DNA of 64,000 bases. Source: Cladophialophora immunda. Taxonomy: Eukaryota > Ascomycota > Eurotiomycetes > Chaetothyriales > Herpotrichiellaceae. The stretch's first letter is position 1, and each line of letters starts with the position of its first letter. A program made the translations under genes and the position numbers. Below the pieces are notes generated by a model that was not told the DNA's origin, made no database searches, and saw nothing but the letters and a program-made list of their open reading frames with translations. Below, piece by piece: positions 45,169-55,749 of the stretch. The stretch spans positions 3,364,777-3,428,776 of the forward strand of contig NW_015622545.1 in assembly GCF_000835495.1 (NCBI RefSeq). Direction: 5' to 3'.

Positions 45169-45204
<36 letters not shown>
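45169..45204 (+). repeat. (AAC)n microsatellite
   Basis: About 12 uninterrupted AAC units, about 60 bases after the Msn-like stop codon, so probably in its 3' UTR. Confidence 0.9.
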
Positions 45205-45205
<1 letters not shown>

Positions 45206-46544
45206 CAAAGCAACCACGACCGCAATGATCCTTATGATGTGATTCAGGACCGATACAGGAATATTTGTCAGGGATTCCCTCGCCAACGCACCACCACGGG
45301 GCCGCCAAACCGCCGGAGTCGACGAGAATGGGAAAAACCAACGCAGGAGCTCAAGAAAGTGTATGCCTATGGGAAGAAAAGTGCTTTAGAACCTTTTAAC
45401 TGTCTTCAACTACTTCTCCAGACCAATTCATTGTATTCTATGGCCTTTTCTTGGTGGGTGGCTGTGGTGTGATCCAAGGGGGAAAGTATCTATTTGCTGG
45501 AGGAGACCGAGCTGTTGGGGAGGGAAGGGGGGACAGGGAGGGAGTTGGAGGTCGAGTTCGAGGACGACATTTTCCATTCTTTTCTTTCCTTGAGATCAAT
45601 TTTTTTTATTGCCTTTTTGACCCTTTGTCAATCAACACCCTTTTTTTCCTTGTGAGGATGGAGGAGAGAAGGAGGAGATGTAAGAGAAGAAGGGAAGACA
45701 GATGGTTGTTGGGAGGCTCCCCTACGCAGTATTTGCCAGCCCCGTTTCCAGAGCTCCTGTATGTTAACCCGCAAGTGTACCCTCGTACCTTTTGTACTAT
45801 TAGATATTGTTGGAAACACAAACGCCTTGACATTAATTCCTACCGGGTCTGAGCGGTTTATCCCTGTGAATCCGTGTGAATCCGTGTGAATCCTCGACGT
45901 GCAGCAGTAGGGGCGTGTCCAGCTACATACCTACATACCTACCTTGTACATCGTCATGCTCGGGCGCACAACACACCACGGCGACCCTAGGTATGTAGGT
46001 ACTCCGTAGTGCAAGAGTCCTCACTGCTCGCGGCGGTGCCTATCGGCCCCCTATCGATAGCAGATAACGCCAGAAGGCGCAGAGAATTTTCGCCGGTCCA
46101 GGGGGGTCTCCTAGGGGTCTCGGGTGGGCTGGTGGGCGTTCATGGCATCATGGTTATGGGCGCTAGGCCCTGGGCCGTGGACACTGTCCTGGCCTCGGGC
46201 AGTGGGCACTGGGTGTTGAGTGTTGGGTGTTGGGTCAGCCTAGTCAGCCTACTACTACTCTACTGTTGATACCCTAGTACTGACTGCTATCTATGCATGG
46301 TACCTGTGAGTAGGTATCGAGACACAAGAGCCCTCACAATTTCACTCGGTACCTACTGCTATTGTAGCCCATGAGCTGGTTGCCCATCTCTATCTACGTT
46401 GTTCCCAAATCCTTTTCCTCCATGCTTTACCTCTACCTCGCTTTTGTTCTGCTCGTCTTTGTTACTTGGCCTAATACCGGGGTACTACTGGGGGACGGAT
46501 ACAACGCCATGGCCAATGCGATGCGCAGAACTTTTCTTCATCCC

Positions 46545-46580
46545 ACCCCCCTTTTTTTGGGGGGGGGGGGGGGGGGGGGG
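46545..46580 (+). repeat. C6-T7-G22 homopolymer tract
   Basis: Six C, seven T and then 22 G in a row. The G run could fold as a G-quadruplex and its length is liable to sequencing error. Confidence 0.85.
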
Positions 46581-48154
46581 CGACTGGTGCGATTGGATCG
46601 CGAGGACCAAGCAAGACGACCTCTGAGGAATGGAAGGGGAGGGAGAGGGAAGCACGATGGAGAACGGGACGCAGTGATGGGATCCTGACGCTCGGTGGCG
46701 CGATAGGACGCTGTACTCGTAGTTGGTAGCGTAGGTAGGTACGGAGGACTCAGTACTCAGTGAGGTAAGGTAGGATAGGGACGGAGTAAAAAATCAGGTC
46801 ATGTCATGGCAGGTCGCGAGATGAAACAACCACAACAACCCTTGCCTACTAGAGGTGCTCCGACGCCACGAAGCGGGGAGGATACGAGTTGCGCTCGTAA
46901 TGGATTGAGCGGCGAGCGCCAGTGGGCAGGACAGGTCGAGCAGTGACGAGCTGAACCGCCAGGGGGGGGTGCATGATTTGAAACGAGGCTAAGGCAGGGG
47001 GTTTGAAGGGAGGCAAATGTACTCGGTAGGTGTCAAGGAAAGGTACGGCGGATTGACCTAATGGCGTGGCATGGCATGGCAAGTAGGTGCCTTGGATATA
47101 CGGAGAGATTCCTTTGGACAGGATGGCTCCGGCTGGTAAGTAGGTAGGTAAGTAGGTAGGTAAGGCGCACATCAGTTCATGCGAGGTCTTAGATAAGTGG
47201 GTGCGAGGAGTGGTGGCTCATTTGCAGGGTGTTTTGCGAGGCCAGGCAGCCAGCGGTGCACTAGGTATGTCACTCGTTGCACACACACAGTCCAACCGCG
47301 CCCTCGCTCAAAGGATAACCTAGTTCTAGCTTCCAGCCGCCAGAGAAGGAAGATACCCTTGGGAAAGCAGCCCATCCATCTGTGACCCTATCTTCTCACG
47401 CACGCACAAAAACGCGCGCGTGAGTGTGCGCGAAAAAGGGAAAAGGGAAAGAAAGATGATGGGCGCGCGACAACGCGTTGAACTAGACTTTTTTGTTCCG
47501 GAGCCATAAGCACACCAAGCTCGCCGTCTTGAGAGGTAGGTAGGGATGGAGTCCTCCGTACACTCCGTACACCCTCTCGGCACAGCGCGCAGGGAAAAAC
47601 CTACGCGAGGAGGGCAGCAAGTGCAGCAGTGCTCAACCCCACAATCTCGACGAGGACCGAGGATTCGGGTCCTGCTACGGGTCACGGAGAAATAACTCTA
47701 TGGGCCACACACACTTCTTTACACAACGCGCACGCGACACTTGTGTGTAGGGTAGGGAGGTACCGGGAGGCTGAGGCTGGCGTGGAGGCGTGGCTGGAAA
47801 GGTACGGAGGACGTGCTCGGTACACCTGGGAAGTAATAACCGCGATGATCATTACGGAGTCCAGGTCCGGGTATCGATTATCGATAGGCACGATAGCACA
47901 CTGATGGTACAACTCTACGGGTATTATATATGAGGGTTGTTGCATGCAGCTTAAGCCTCGCTAGCCTTGTGCACGGTACCAGGAGCCACCAATCCTCTCG
48001 AGGGCCAACCATCCGATAGGAAAGTCAACAAGTTCGGTTTGTTTCTCGTCAGTCAGTCGATCAGATCCAAGACTGATAGCCGGCAGGTTCGCCCAGAGAA
48101 GTCAAAGAAAGAGACCGTGAGGGCCTCACGCAGGGACCAAAACGGTGGCTCAAA

Positions 48155-48552
48155 GACAACGGACAACAGACAACAGACAACAGACAACAGACAACAGACA
48201 ACAGACAACAGACAACAGACAACAGACAACAGACAACAGACAACAGACAACAGACANNNNNNNNNNNNNNNNNNNNNNNNNNNNNNNNNNNNNNNNNNNN
48301 NNNNNNNNNNNNNNNNNNNNNNNNNNNNNNNNNNNNNNNNNNNNNNNNNNNNNNNNNNNNNNNNNNNNNNNNNNNNNNNNNNNNNNNNNNNNNNNNNNNN
48401 NNNNNNNNNNNNNNNNNNNNNNNNNNNNNNNNNNNNNNNNNNNNNNAGACAACAGACAACAGACAACAGACAACAGACAACAGACAACAGACAACAGACA
48501 ACAGACAACAGACAACAGACAACAGACAACAGACAACAGACGGCAGACAACA
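48155..48552 (+). repeat. CAACAGA heptamer tandem repeat interrupted by a gap
   Basis: Perfect 7-base units (CAACAGA) run from about 48155 into the N block and resume after it until about 48540, where the copies become imperfect (a cggcaga unit). Because 7 is not a multiple of 3 and the unit makes no stop codon, all frames stay open and give a false repeat peptide (TDNRQQT). Confidence 0.95.
48257..48446. other. Assembly gap of 190 N
   Basis: Flanked on both sides by the same heptamer array, so the true array length is unknown. Confidence 0.99.
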
Positions 48553-48953
48553 CCAAAGGGGCAGGCCGGATGTCGATGAGATGGCAGGGAATGTACCGAG
48601 TAACCTCACACCTCAAGTCTTTACTTCGTGGTCCCCTCTTCCCTGAACCTTTACATGCACCGTGCACCGTGCACCGTACACCCTGGTACCCCCGTACCCA
48701 GGCAAGCTACCTAGCCAGGTACAGTTTGCAGCGGTTCATGCAGGTATGTAGGTAGGTAGATTCCTCTGCGCCACCCCTTCTCCGCTCATGCATGTCTATC
48801 AATCGCATCCCATTCCACTGGGTTTTCCGTCTCTCTTTTCTTCGGCCTTTTCCAGCCAGCCAGCCAAAAACCTTTTCCCTTTCCCCACACCACACCACAC
48901 ACAGGAACGCGGGCTTGAGGATTCGTCAGTCCCTCTCTTTCTTGTCTCACTCT

Positions 48954-48967
48954 CGCGCGCGCGCGCG
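48954..48967 (+). repeat. (CG)n repeat
   Basis: Seven CG units in a row followed by TGTG; potential Z-DNA-forming sequence. Confidence 0.8.
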
Positions 48968-49349
48968 TGTGCTTTTTGGGTTTCCCCCGTCGCAGCTACA
49001 GGTAGGTTTTGTCGTGGGGTCAGGTCATGCCTAAGGTATGCAGCGCGGTGGAGGAGATGTTGTCGCTGTTTTAATGTCGTTGTCTACGGTACAATTGTCC
49101 CGTGCGCGGTGGGACTGTGTTTCTACCTACGAGGTACTCCAGCTGGACTCCGGACGGAGGAGGGTGGGCTTGCTATGGATGGATGGATGGTGTGATGAAT
49201 CTGAATCGTGGCATGTGTGAAACTGGGCATCGCCATCTGGAGAGGAAATGACAACCAGGGAAGAGCACCGGAGGGGTTCTCAGCCGGTGCCCTCCTTAGA
49301 CGCCGGTGCTTGCGTACAAGCCCGGAGGCGCTTCCAATGGACATACTTG

Positions 49350-49367
49350 CTCTCTCTCTCTCTCTCT
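49350..49367 (+). repeat. (CT)n repeat
   Basis: About nine CT units. Confidence 0.8.
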
Positions 49368-50096
49368 AACTGATTGACTGACTTGCAAGTAGAACTCCCT
49401 TAGGTCTGTGGTGCAGTTAATGCGTCCCCTGGAGGTGATCCCCTCCGTGCCCAGACCCAATGCCTCCACCAAGACCGCTGATTCTGCCTTGATTTTCCGG
49501 GCTGCATTGAAGCCACGAGCGCTTGGTCGGGCGGATAGATTCGAGGCTGCCAAATGGGTGGGCGGCTCGATGGGCGCATAGCCAGCGGGCTCAGAAGAAC
49601 AAGTGTGCGACAACCGACCATTTGTGCTTGTGCAGTCTAGCACGACCTGGTGAATCCCTCAAAACCAACAACAAAGCCTCGTCGGGTCTCTCGCTTGGCG
49701 CGCCGTTGTGTTCTTCAACCCTCGCTGTTCCCTCGGCGCTTATACCCCTCGGGCGGCTCGACACAGCATCAAAAAGTTCCAGCTGACCTCTGAACATAGA
49801 CGCTCGGGCGTGATTCGCTGGCGGCTGGGCCTCAGTCTCGCGAGATCCCGGCGCGTATTCTCGTCTCTGCGCGGCGAGCTGAGGATCAGACCAGACCAAC
49901 GAGGAAGATTGGCTCTGTCGGGTCTGCTGTGACTCATTGTTCCCAGGCGTCTGCGCAAGGGGTTCATGTCTTGACCGGCGCTCCTGCTGCCGCTGTTGGA
50001 ATCAGCCGCAACACCGTCCGCAGAGCTGATATCTTTAGAATCCCGTGGTCGAGAAATCGATTGGGGCGTGCACGCTGAAACAGTGGACATCCGATT

Positions 50097-52718
50097 TCAG
50101 CTCGACCGCCTCGGATTCTGGTCGATGCGCAAGACCATTGCGGCGGCAAGGGGTGGGCAGAATGTCGCTGTTCCTTCGAGGCCCACGTCTGGCAACAGCG
50201 AGGACACGGCCACGGCCGGTCCTCCAGACCTCCTCCCATGGCCTTCAGCAGGGCCGACATCGGGAGTCGTCCCAGAGCTTCCAAACAACGAATGGCAAGG
50301 TATGACCGCCAAATCCTTGAAGAGATTTCGGCCACTCAGCCGAGACCACTCGTCCTGGCCTTGCAGCGCGATGAACGCGGTGCCATGCACCAGTTCTGCC
50401 GGAGCCAACGATGACATTTCGTGACCGTCGTCCGACTGAATGAGGTCTAGTATACTGCTCTCCATCCCTGCGACGTCCGTGACGCTGAACCCAGACCCTG
50501 CACCTCGACGGACCAACACCGTGACCAAGTGAATGTTTGTGCCTGCTCTCCCGTATGGCGGAAGGATTGTCACCTTCGTGATGGATCCCCAGGGCAGCTC
50601 TGTCCGAGCCACCAACGTTCTATGCTTTGACGTTGGGCCCTTGAGCAAATTCGTGAGTCCCATGCTCCACCATTCGACCGGCGCGTTTCGAGGCAGAGAG
50701 ACAACCTCTGCGGCGATGAAGGGCGGAGTGAATGTCGTTGAGGTCTCGTCATTGACCAGTACACTTGGGTTTGGGAGAAGATGAAGATGCTCGCCCACGG
50801 TCATCTGTGCATGTGATGCCTCGTACATCGCAGCGCGGTTGTACTGCATGTCCCACGCATCCACCCCCTCATCAGCCTCGTCACTTTCCTCGCCAGCAAC
50901 AACCTGTATCGGTCTTGTCCCTGCCAGGTGAGCTTGTTGCCATACGCTGGCCGAGAGCTCTGCACGAACAGGGCTATCCGTACAGCTTTCCAAAAAGGCT
51001 ATTCCCCAGGGCCATATGTCCACACCCCGCTCTTGCCCAACGCGCCACAGATGCTGCAGGCTCAACACCGCCTGCTTGGGAAACTCTGCCTGCGAAAGGT
51101 TCATTGTGTGTGGGATGAGAGGGATTTGTCCCGCCATATGGACCATCTCCACCAATCCTGCGTCATGGACGTTGACTTGCGATTCCACTTGTTTGTCCAC
51201 TGGGACGCAAATGGCTTGACTGTACGGTCCAATATTCGCGGGCGCCCAGTAGCTCCGACTTTGCACGTGCAGGCCGCGTCGTTCCTCGCGGGGCCCGAGA
51301 TCGAGTAACACGCTCAAACTTACATCAGTGTTCTCTGGTAGCGAACATGCAATTGTGACGCGTGCCGGAGGATTCGGCTCGCCCGAGCGGAAAAGCGAGG
51401 CATAGATCGGATTGACTGCCCCAAAGTTCGACATGTCCTTCAGTAATAAAGTTGTGGACACGATATTGGACGGCGTGAGCCCTGTCGGTATGTCGAGAGA
51501 GCTTGGCATTGTCTCGAGCAAGGATTTCAACTGATCGCATATGCCTTGCATTTGACTGGCAGCGCTGCTCGGGCTTCCATCAACGCTCGGGTCGCACCAA
51601 GTAATGTTACATATGGACAGATGTCCGGAAGCCAGACACTTGGCGGGTTGCAGAGAGTACAAGCCTGGCTGCGACCATTTGGTACCCGCCTCGCCGAGCT
51701 TGTCTGCGGTTCTGTCGACGTTCGCCGTCTCTTGGCTTTCGACAGCTGCCAGAACGGCCTGAAATTGGGGATCAAATGCCTGTGGTACTCGAAGACACTC
51801 TTCGTGTGTCCCAGAAGGGCCTGCATCGTTCTCTTCTGTTGTGGGCTTCGCCAGCCGAAGGTAGCTCACTCCACCTTCCCCTGTAAATGTGGATTGGTGA
51901 TCTGGTGAGACCACAATTCTCCTCCTCCACAATCTTCGAGGCCCGTTGACAGCCAGCGTCTCGTATTCTCCCCCTTCTCCTAAAACCGCTCCACGGAGCC
52001 AAAACTCGTGGTCGGGGAAGAAAGGCCGCAGACCGTTGACGAGCCTCTGCTGGGTTTTTGGGTCCGCCACGTTAGCCCACAGAAGGCTCTCTTTGATGCC
52101 ACCGCTCGCAATCTTGATGATCCTGGCGTCACAGCCCGCTGCTCCCATGTCATCCAGCAATCCAGCCAGGGACTCGCCTCGTCCGGCAGGGGGAGGAAGG
52201 GCAGGATATTGCCAGAGGTAGGCCAGCGGCGTTAAACCGAGTCGGACTGCTACGGACTCGACTCTGGTGCGCTGGTAGGTCGAGAGAATGGCGCCCGAGC
52301 ATAGAGCATTCGCTTCTGGGTGAGCCTGCATGGCTGTCCTCAACAGGGGTACCAAGTCTTCAGTCTCGTCGGGCGACGAGCCGAGTTCGCTTGTATCGTA
52401 GTACCGACCCGTTTGCACCGCTGAGCCCGTGATTTCTCGCCGGTAAAGCGGAATGCCGAGGCACTCTGCGTAGAGCGGTATGACGGAGTGTCCGACAGTC
52501 TGGTACATGAAGCTGTTTAGATCCTCTCCTTCAGATTCGTCGTCTTCGAGAGGACGGGCTGAAGCGGCGTCTCCTTGTCCATTGGTCACAGATCTCGCCT
52601 TCGGGTAGAGGTTGGCCAGCGCCACGACCTTGTGCCCGTTCTCGAGGCAGTGCAGGATGCTGAACAGGGAGTCCTTGCCGCCCGAGATGAGGGCTATGAC
52701 GTTGAGCGAGTCGGACAT
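50097..52718 (-). CDS. DPH6: Diphthine-ammonia ligase
   Basis: Single exon of 873 residues from the ATG at 52718. The N-terminal ATP-pyrophosphatase domain has the P-loop SGGKDSLFSILHCLENGH at residues 12-17 and on, then LYAECLGIPLYRREITG, and GAILSTYQRTRVESVAVRLGLTPLAYLW. Two RidA/YjgF-like domains follow, as in yeast Dph6/YLR143W; the second begins near SYWAPANIGPYSQAICVPV and includes AGQIPLIPHTM. The enzyme amidates diphthine on elongation factor 2 to diphthamide with ATP and ammonium in the cytosol. The fungal fusion with Rid domains is the usual form and the length fits. The C-terminal part ends in a poorly conserved Pro/Gly segment. DPH4 of the same pathway lies about 31 kb away in this window. 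Confidence 0.95.
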   Translation of the reverse strand: MSDSLNVIALISGGKDSLFSILHCLENGHKVVALANLYPKARSVTNGQGDAASARPLEDDESEGEDLNSFMYQTVGHSVIPLYAECLGIPLYRREITGSAVQTGRYYDTSELGSSPDETEDLVPLLRTAMQAHPEANALCSGAILSTYQRTRVESVAVRLGLTPLAYLWQYPALPPPAGRGESLAGLLDDMGAAGCDARIIKIASGGIKESLLWANVADPKTQQRLVNGLRPFFPDHEFWLRGAVLGEGGEYETLAVNGPRRLWRRRIVVSPDHQSTFTGEGGVSYLRLAKPTTEENDAGPSGTHEECLRVPQAFDPQFQAVLAAVESQETANVDRTADKLGEAGTKWSQPGLYSLQPAKCLASGHLSICNITWCDPSVDGSPSSAASQMQGICDQLKSLLETMPSSLDIPTGLTPSNIVSTTLLLKDMSNFGAVNPIYASLFRSGEPNPPARVTIACSLPENTDVSLSVLLDLGPREERRGLHVQSRSYWAPANIGPYSQAICVPVDKQVESQVNVHDAGLVEMVHMAGQIPLIPHTMNLSQAEFPKQAVLSLQHLWRVGQERGVDIWPWGIAFLESCTDSPVRAELSASVWQQAHLAGTRPIQVVAGEESDEADEGVDAWDMQYNRAAMYEASHAQMTVGEHLHLLPNPSVLVNDETSTTFTPPFIAAEVVSLPRNAPVEWWSMGLTNLLKGPTSKHRTLVARTELPWGSITKVTILPPYGRAGTNIHLVTVLVRRGAGSGFSVTDVAGMESSILDLIQSDDGHEMSSLAPAELVHGTAFIALQGQDEWSRLSGRNLFKDLAVIPCHSLFGSSGTTPDVGPAEGHGRRSGGPAVAVSSLLPDVGLEGTATFCPPLAAAMVLRIDQNPRRSS

Positions 52719-53233
52719 CTCTCCAAGTCGACGCTAGAGGCCGTGAGTGCATTGAGTTGCCTTCATTTGCGACTGCTGTTTGGTCATTGCATGGTGAGAA
52801 AGTTTGCTCAATCCAGAACCTGAATGCGTCGGTATATCGGACCGCCTGACTTGGGAGGCCGTACATATGGCATGGGAATTACAATGCGGCCAGTACTTGA
52901 TATGTAAGGTCGAGGGTACATGCATGAAAGGTTTTTTGATATCGATATTGAAATTGCGTTAGAGTTCACATGCTCCACAGTAAGAATTGCTCCGGCGAAA
53001 CATATGCTTAGAGTCCTTCATATTCTGCCTATGGGGACCATACTTGATCCTTTCTCCTTAACCTGTCCCCTCTTTACTCAATACCATAGTGGACACATCA
53101 GATCTCCCTCTCATAAGACCTCTTGTCTGGGGGCAGTACTGACACGCTTCTAAATCTGCAGAAATATGTTTCGGAACTTGTTATATCATCTATCCCCTTC
53201 CTCCACCCTGGGTCTTTGTTGCAATGTCCTTCC
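52719..53233. other. Intergenic, about 0.5 kb
   Basis: 5' flank of DPH6 and 3' flank of the thioesterase gene; nothing recognised. Confidence 0.4.
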
Positions 53234-54345
53234 TCAGAGTTTAGCACCAGCGTCCTCTTTGAAGACATAGAAAGCCTGTTCATGGTGGTCAGCCCGTGGA
53301 AGAGAATCGCGTTTCAAAGCTTGTCGTCAGGTCCTTACCTCCTGGATGACAGTCGCAATCAGCAGACCCTGCTTGCTGAAAATCCTCGAGTTGATCATCG
53401 CCCTCCCGTCCTTCGCCCACGGGGATGTAACCTCGATATACATCAGCTCGTCAGCCCGGAAGCCATCGTGGGTATGGAAGTGGATCGTATGGTTGAGACT
53501 GGTCATGATTTTCATGGCGGATGGCAGCGGTGTCTTGGTTTGGTCTCCGATTCTCCAGGACCCGTGCGGGACGCCGTGGATGGACAGCGGACAGTCCATG
53601 ACGTGGTAGTCGGATACGTGGACGACACCGAGAACGTGAGCAGCGGTGCCTCTCGGCGACGAGATGGCCGGAGCGATCTGTGCAACTATCGGGGCTATCG
53701 TGGTGGCCGGATTCTTCGGGTCTAGGGGGAGTGTGAGAGTGTTTACCTTGCGCCGGGCCGACACTGGGACCAACCTTGGTGCACATGCGGCAGTCTCTCG
53801 AACTTCATAAACGGTCCTCGCTTCGTACGGCCCATTTCGAAATCATCCAGAGTGATCTCCCGCTTGCGTCTATCAACCCTCATCGGCACCGCGTGCGTCA
53901 TGGCTCGCCCCGACCAGGGCGCATCGTTGACGAAACTCGTGGTGATGGTAACGCAGATCTTTTCATCCTGGGCGATGTTCACGATCCGCACCGCGAATCG
54001 TCGGCCGTTGCCTATCCGCTGCACTTTGTACGTCAGCGGCCTTTGCGGGCTGGGTGCCAGCATGAAGTGCGTCTGCAGCGAGTCCAGCATGAATCCATCG
54101 GGGACTGTCTTCCACGCGGCCGCTGCGGCCTGGGCCATCATCAACGGGCCCGGATATGTACTCGTGATGTGAAACACCCATGGCTCATGGACGTTTGTGA
54201 AGACATCCTGATGGGTGGTGTTAGACATTCCCGGGTCTTGTAAATCATGCGTCCGGGACCTAGTTCTTACCGGCGCGGTCTGCTTCACCGCGAGATGTGT
54301 TTCGAAATCGAGCTGCTTGGGCGCCGATTCTTTGCTCGGAGCCAT
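53234..54345 (-). CDS. Peroxisomal acyl-CoA thioesterase, TesB/ACOT8 family
   Basis: Four exons, 54345..54271, 54207..53775, 53721..53339 and 53275..53234, give 310 residues; introns are 63, 53 and 63 nt. The second intron has an unusual donor (gttggt) but is the only choice that keeps frame into DPKNPATTIAPIV. The N-terminal hot-dog domain includes HITSTYPGPLMMAQAAAAAW, LQTHFMLAPSPQRPLTYKVQRIGNGRRFAVR; the C-terminal one includes SLNHTIHFHTHDGFRADELMYIEVTSPWAKDGRAMINSRIFSKQGLLIATVIQE. The 42-nt last exon reads AFYVFKEDAGAKL, where AKL is a peroxisomal targeting signal type 1. The enzyme hydrolyses acyl-CoA in peroxisomes, tuning beta-oxidation. Confidence 0.93.
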
Positions 54346-55749
54346 ATCTGCAGCCCCTCACCGCAGGAACCCGCGTCGCGTGAAAACCTGGTGTATACCT
54401 GCGTCTGGATATCTTGGTCTAGAGAACGAAGCCCCTCATGATGTAGAGGAACAGTCTGGCCTTCCGCTGACGTTTTGGAGGTCTGAATGTTAAGCTAAGG
54501 TAACGTTATGCGCAACGATGCTTACTATTACTCACCGCGTCCTCCAAGGCTCGCACTGCCGACGTCAATTTGGGGTAACTTTGTACCGAGGCACAATCCT
54601 CTTTCCACCCATGGCGCGCTTTACAGGAGAAAGCGGAATTCCCTAGCATGAAGGCATTGGAATCGTGAAAGTCCATCTAGTCCTCCCAGTCGGAAAAAAT
54701 CAAGTCCATTCACTCCTCATTATGTACTGATTCCGGTCTGCAGCAGGCGTGGGCGCCGTGCCTCAGCCTTGCAACGCCCAACTCCCACATATAAAACCAT
54801 ATGAACCTGCCAGCCCAACGACAGTGCGTCGACGTTTGGTCAAGCAACGCTCCAGTGATCGACATTAGATCTAACAGCCAGGACTATATTATGAACAGGC
54901 TCTCCCTGCGTCTCCACAAGTGCCCATCCCAGCCTCTTAAACTCCTCAGCCTTCTCAAACTAACACGATTCTTTCAACAAATGGAGTTCTCGCATTCCTC
55001 CCGTCAGAACCTGATGCCTGCTATAGTTTCGTTTTCAGAACGTGGCCAGTTATGCGGAGGAATTCAGTGGTTGACTTGTCCAACCCTTGTTTGCCTTCAA
55101 CCTGGGCACAACCGTGAATGTCCAAGTCAGTCTCAGCATGATATATTATCCTTTCCCGAGTTCCGGACAAATAAGAGGGGATCTTTTCATCAGCTTGTTA
55201 ACAAAACCCGCACGGCAGACGACCCGGCTCTCATCATGTGCAATGTATCCCCGTTAATTTTGACGTAGATGTTCAGCTTCAGCAGGTACGCACACTAAGC
55301 CGTAGCCGATAGCGCAGGTCGCCGGTCCGGGAGAGGAAGAATTCGCCTCGGCCCAGTGCACGCGGTTTGGTTTTGTTGTGCAGATTCTGGTGAGGTTGGA
55401 AAGGGGTGGCAGAGTGGCTCTCCTGTGCACCATATCCATATCCTTCGAGAGTATAATCCCAGGGTTGCACGCCAGGTTGTCCGAACATCTTCGGTCGAGT
55501 GTTGACGGTATGCAATCATGAACCCAACCTTCGATGTGAGCTCAGAGTAAGTTGATTCTTACTTCTCCCGAAGAAGGAGAACGTCCTGCCAGGTCGACTC
55601 CGTTTGAGAACAGGGTGAAACGCCGAGGATCTAGCAACAAGAATCGGACAACCTTGATACTGCTGCCAGACTCCCATGTTGGTAAGCAGTCTCGCCGGGT
55701 TTGGCCAGGAATGTGCTGTCAGCGGCGCAAGAGCGAGAAGTGCGGCCGT
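54346..55749. other. Intergenic, about 1.4 kb
   Basis: One plus-strand ATG frame of 155 codons (54801..55268) shows no family feature and ordinary composition; otherwise nothing seen. Confidence 0.4.

Larger units (their letters stand above)
45106..50096. other. Gene-poor, repeat-rich stretch of about 5 kb
   Basis: Follows the Msn-like gene. It contains simple repeats listed separately, many GGTAGGTA/TACCTACC words (for example 47135-47163), several TACGGAG/CTCCGTA words, and a 190-N assembly gap. No gene could be supported. Confidence 0.5.

Noticed and set aside
48053..48667. Long open frames on both strands through the CAACAGA array
   Set aside because: The heptamer contains no stop in any frame and the centre is N; the peptides are repeat artefacts.
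54801..55268. Plus-strand ATG frame of 155 codons
   Set aside because: No family feature, no codon bias, isolated in intergenic DNA.
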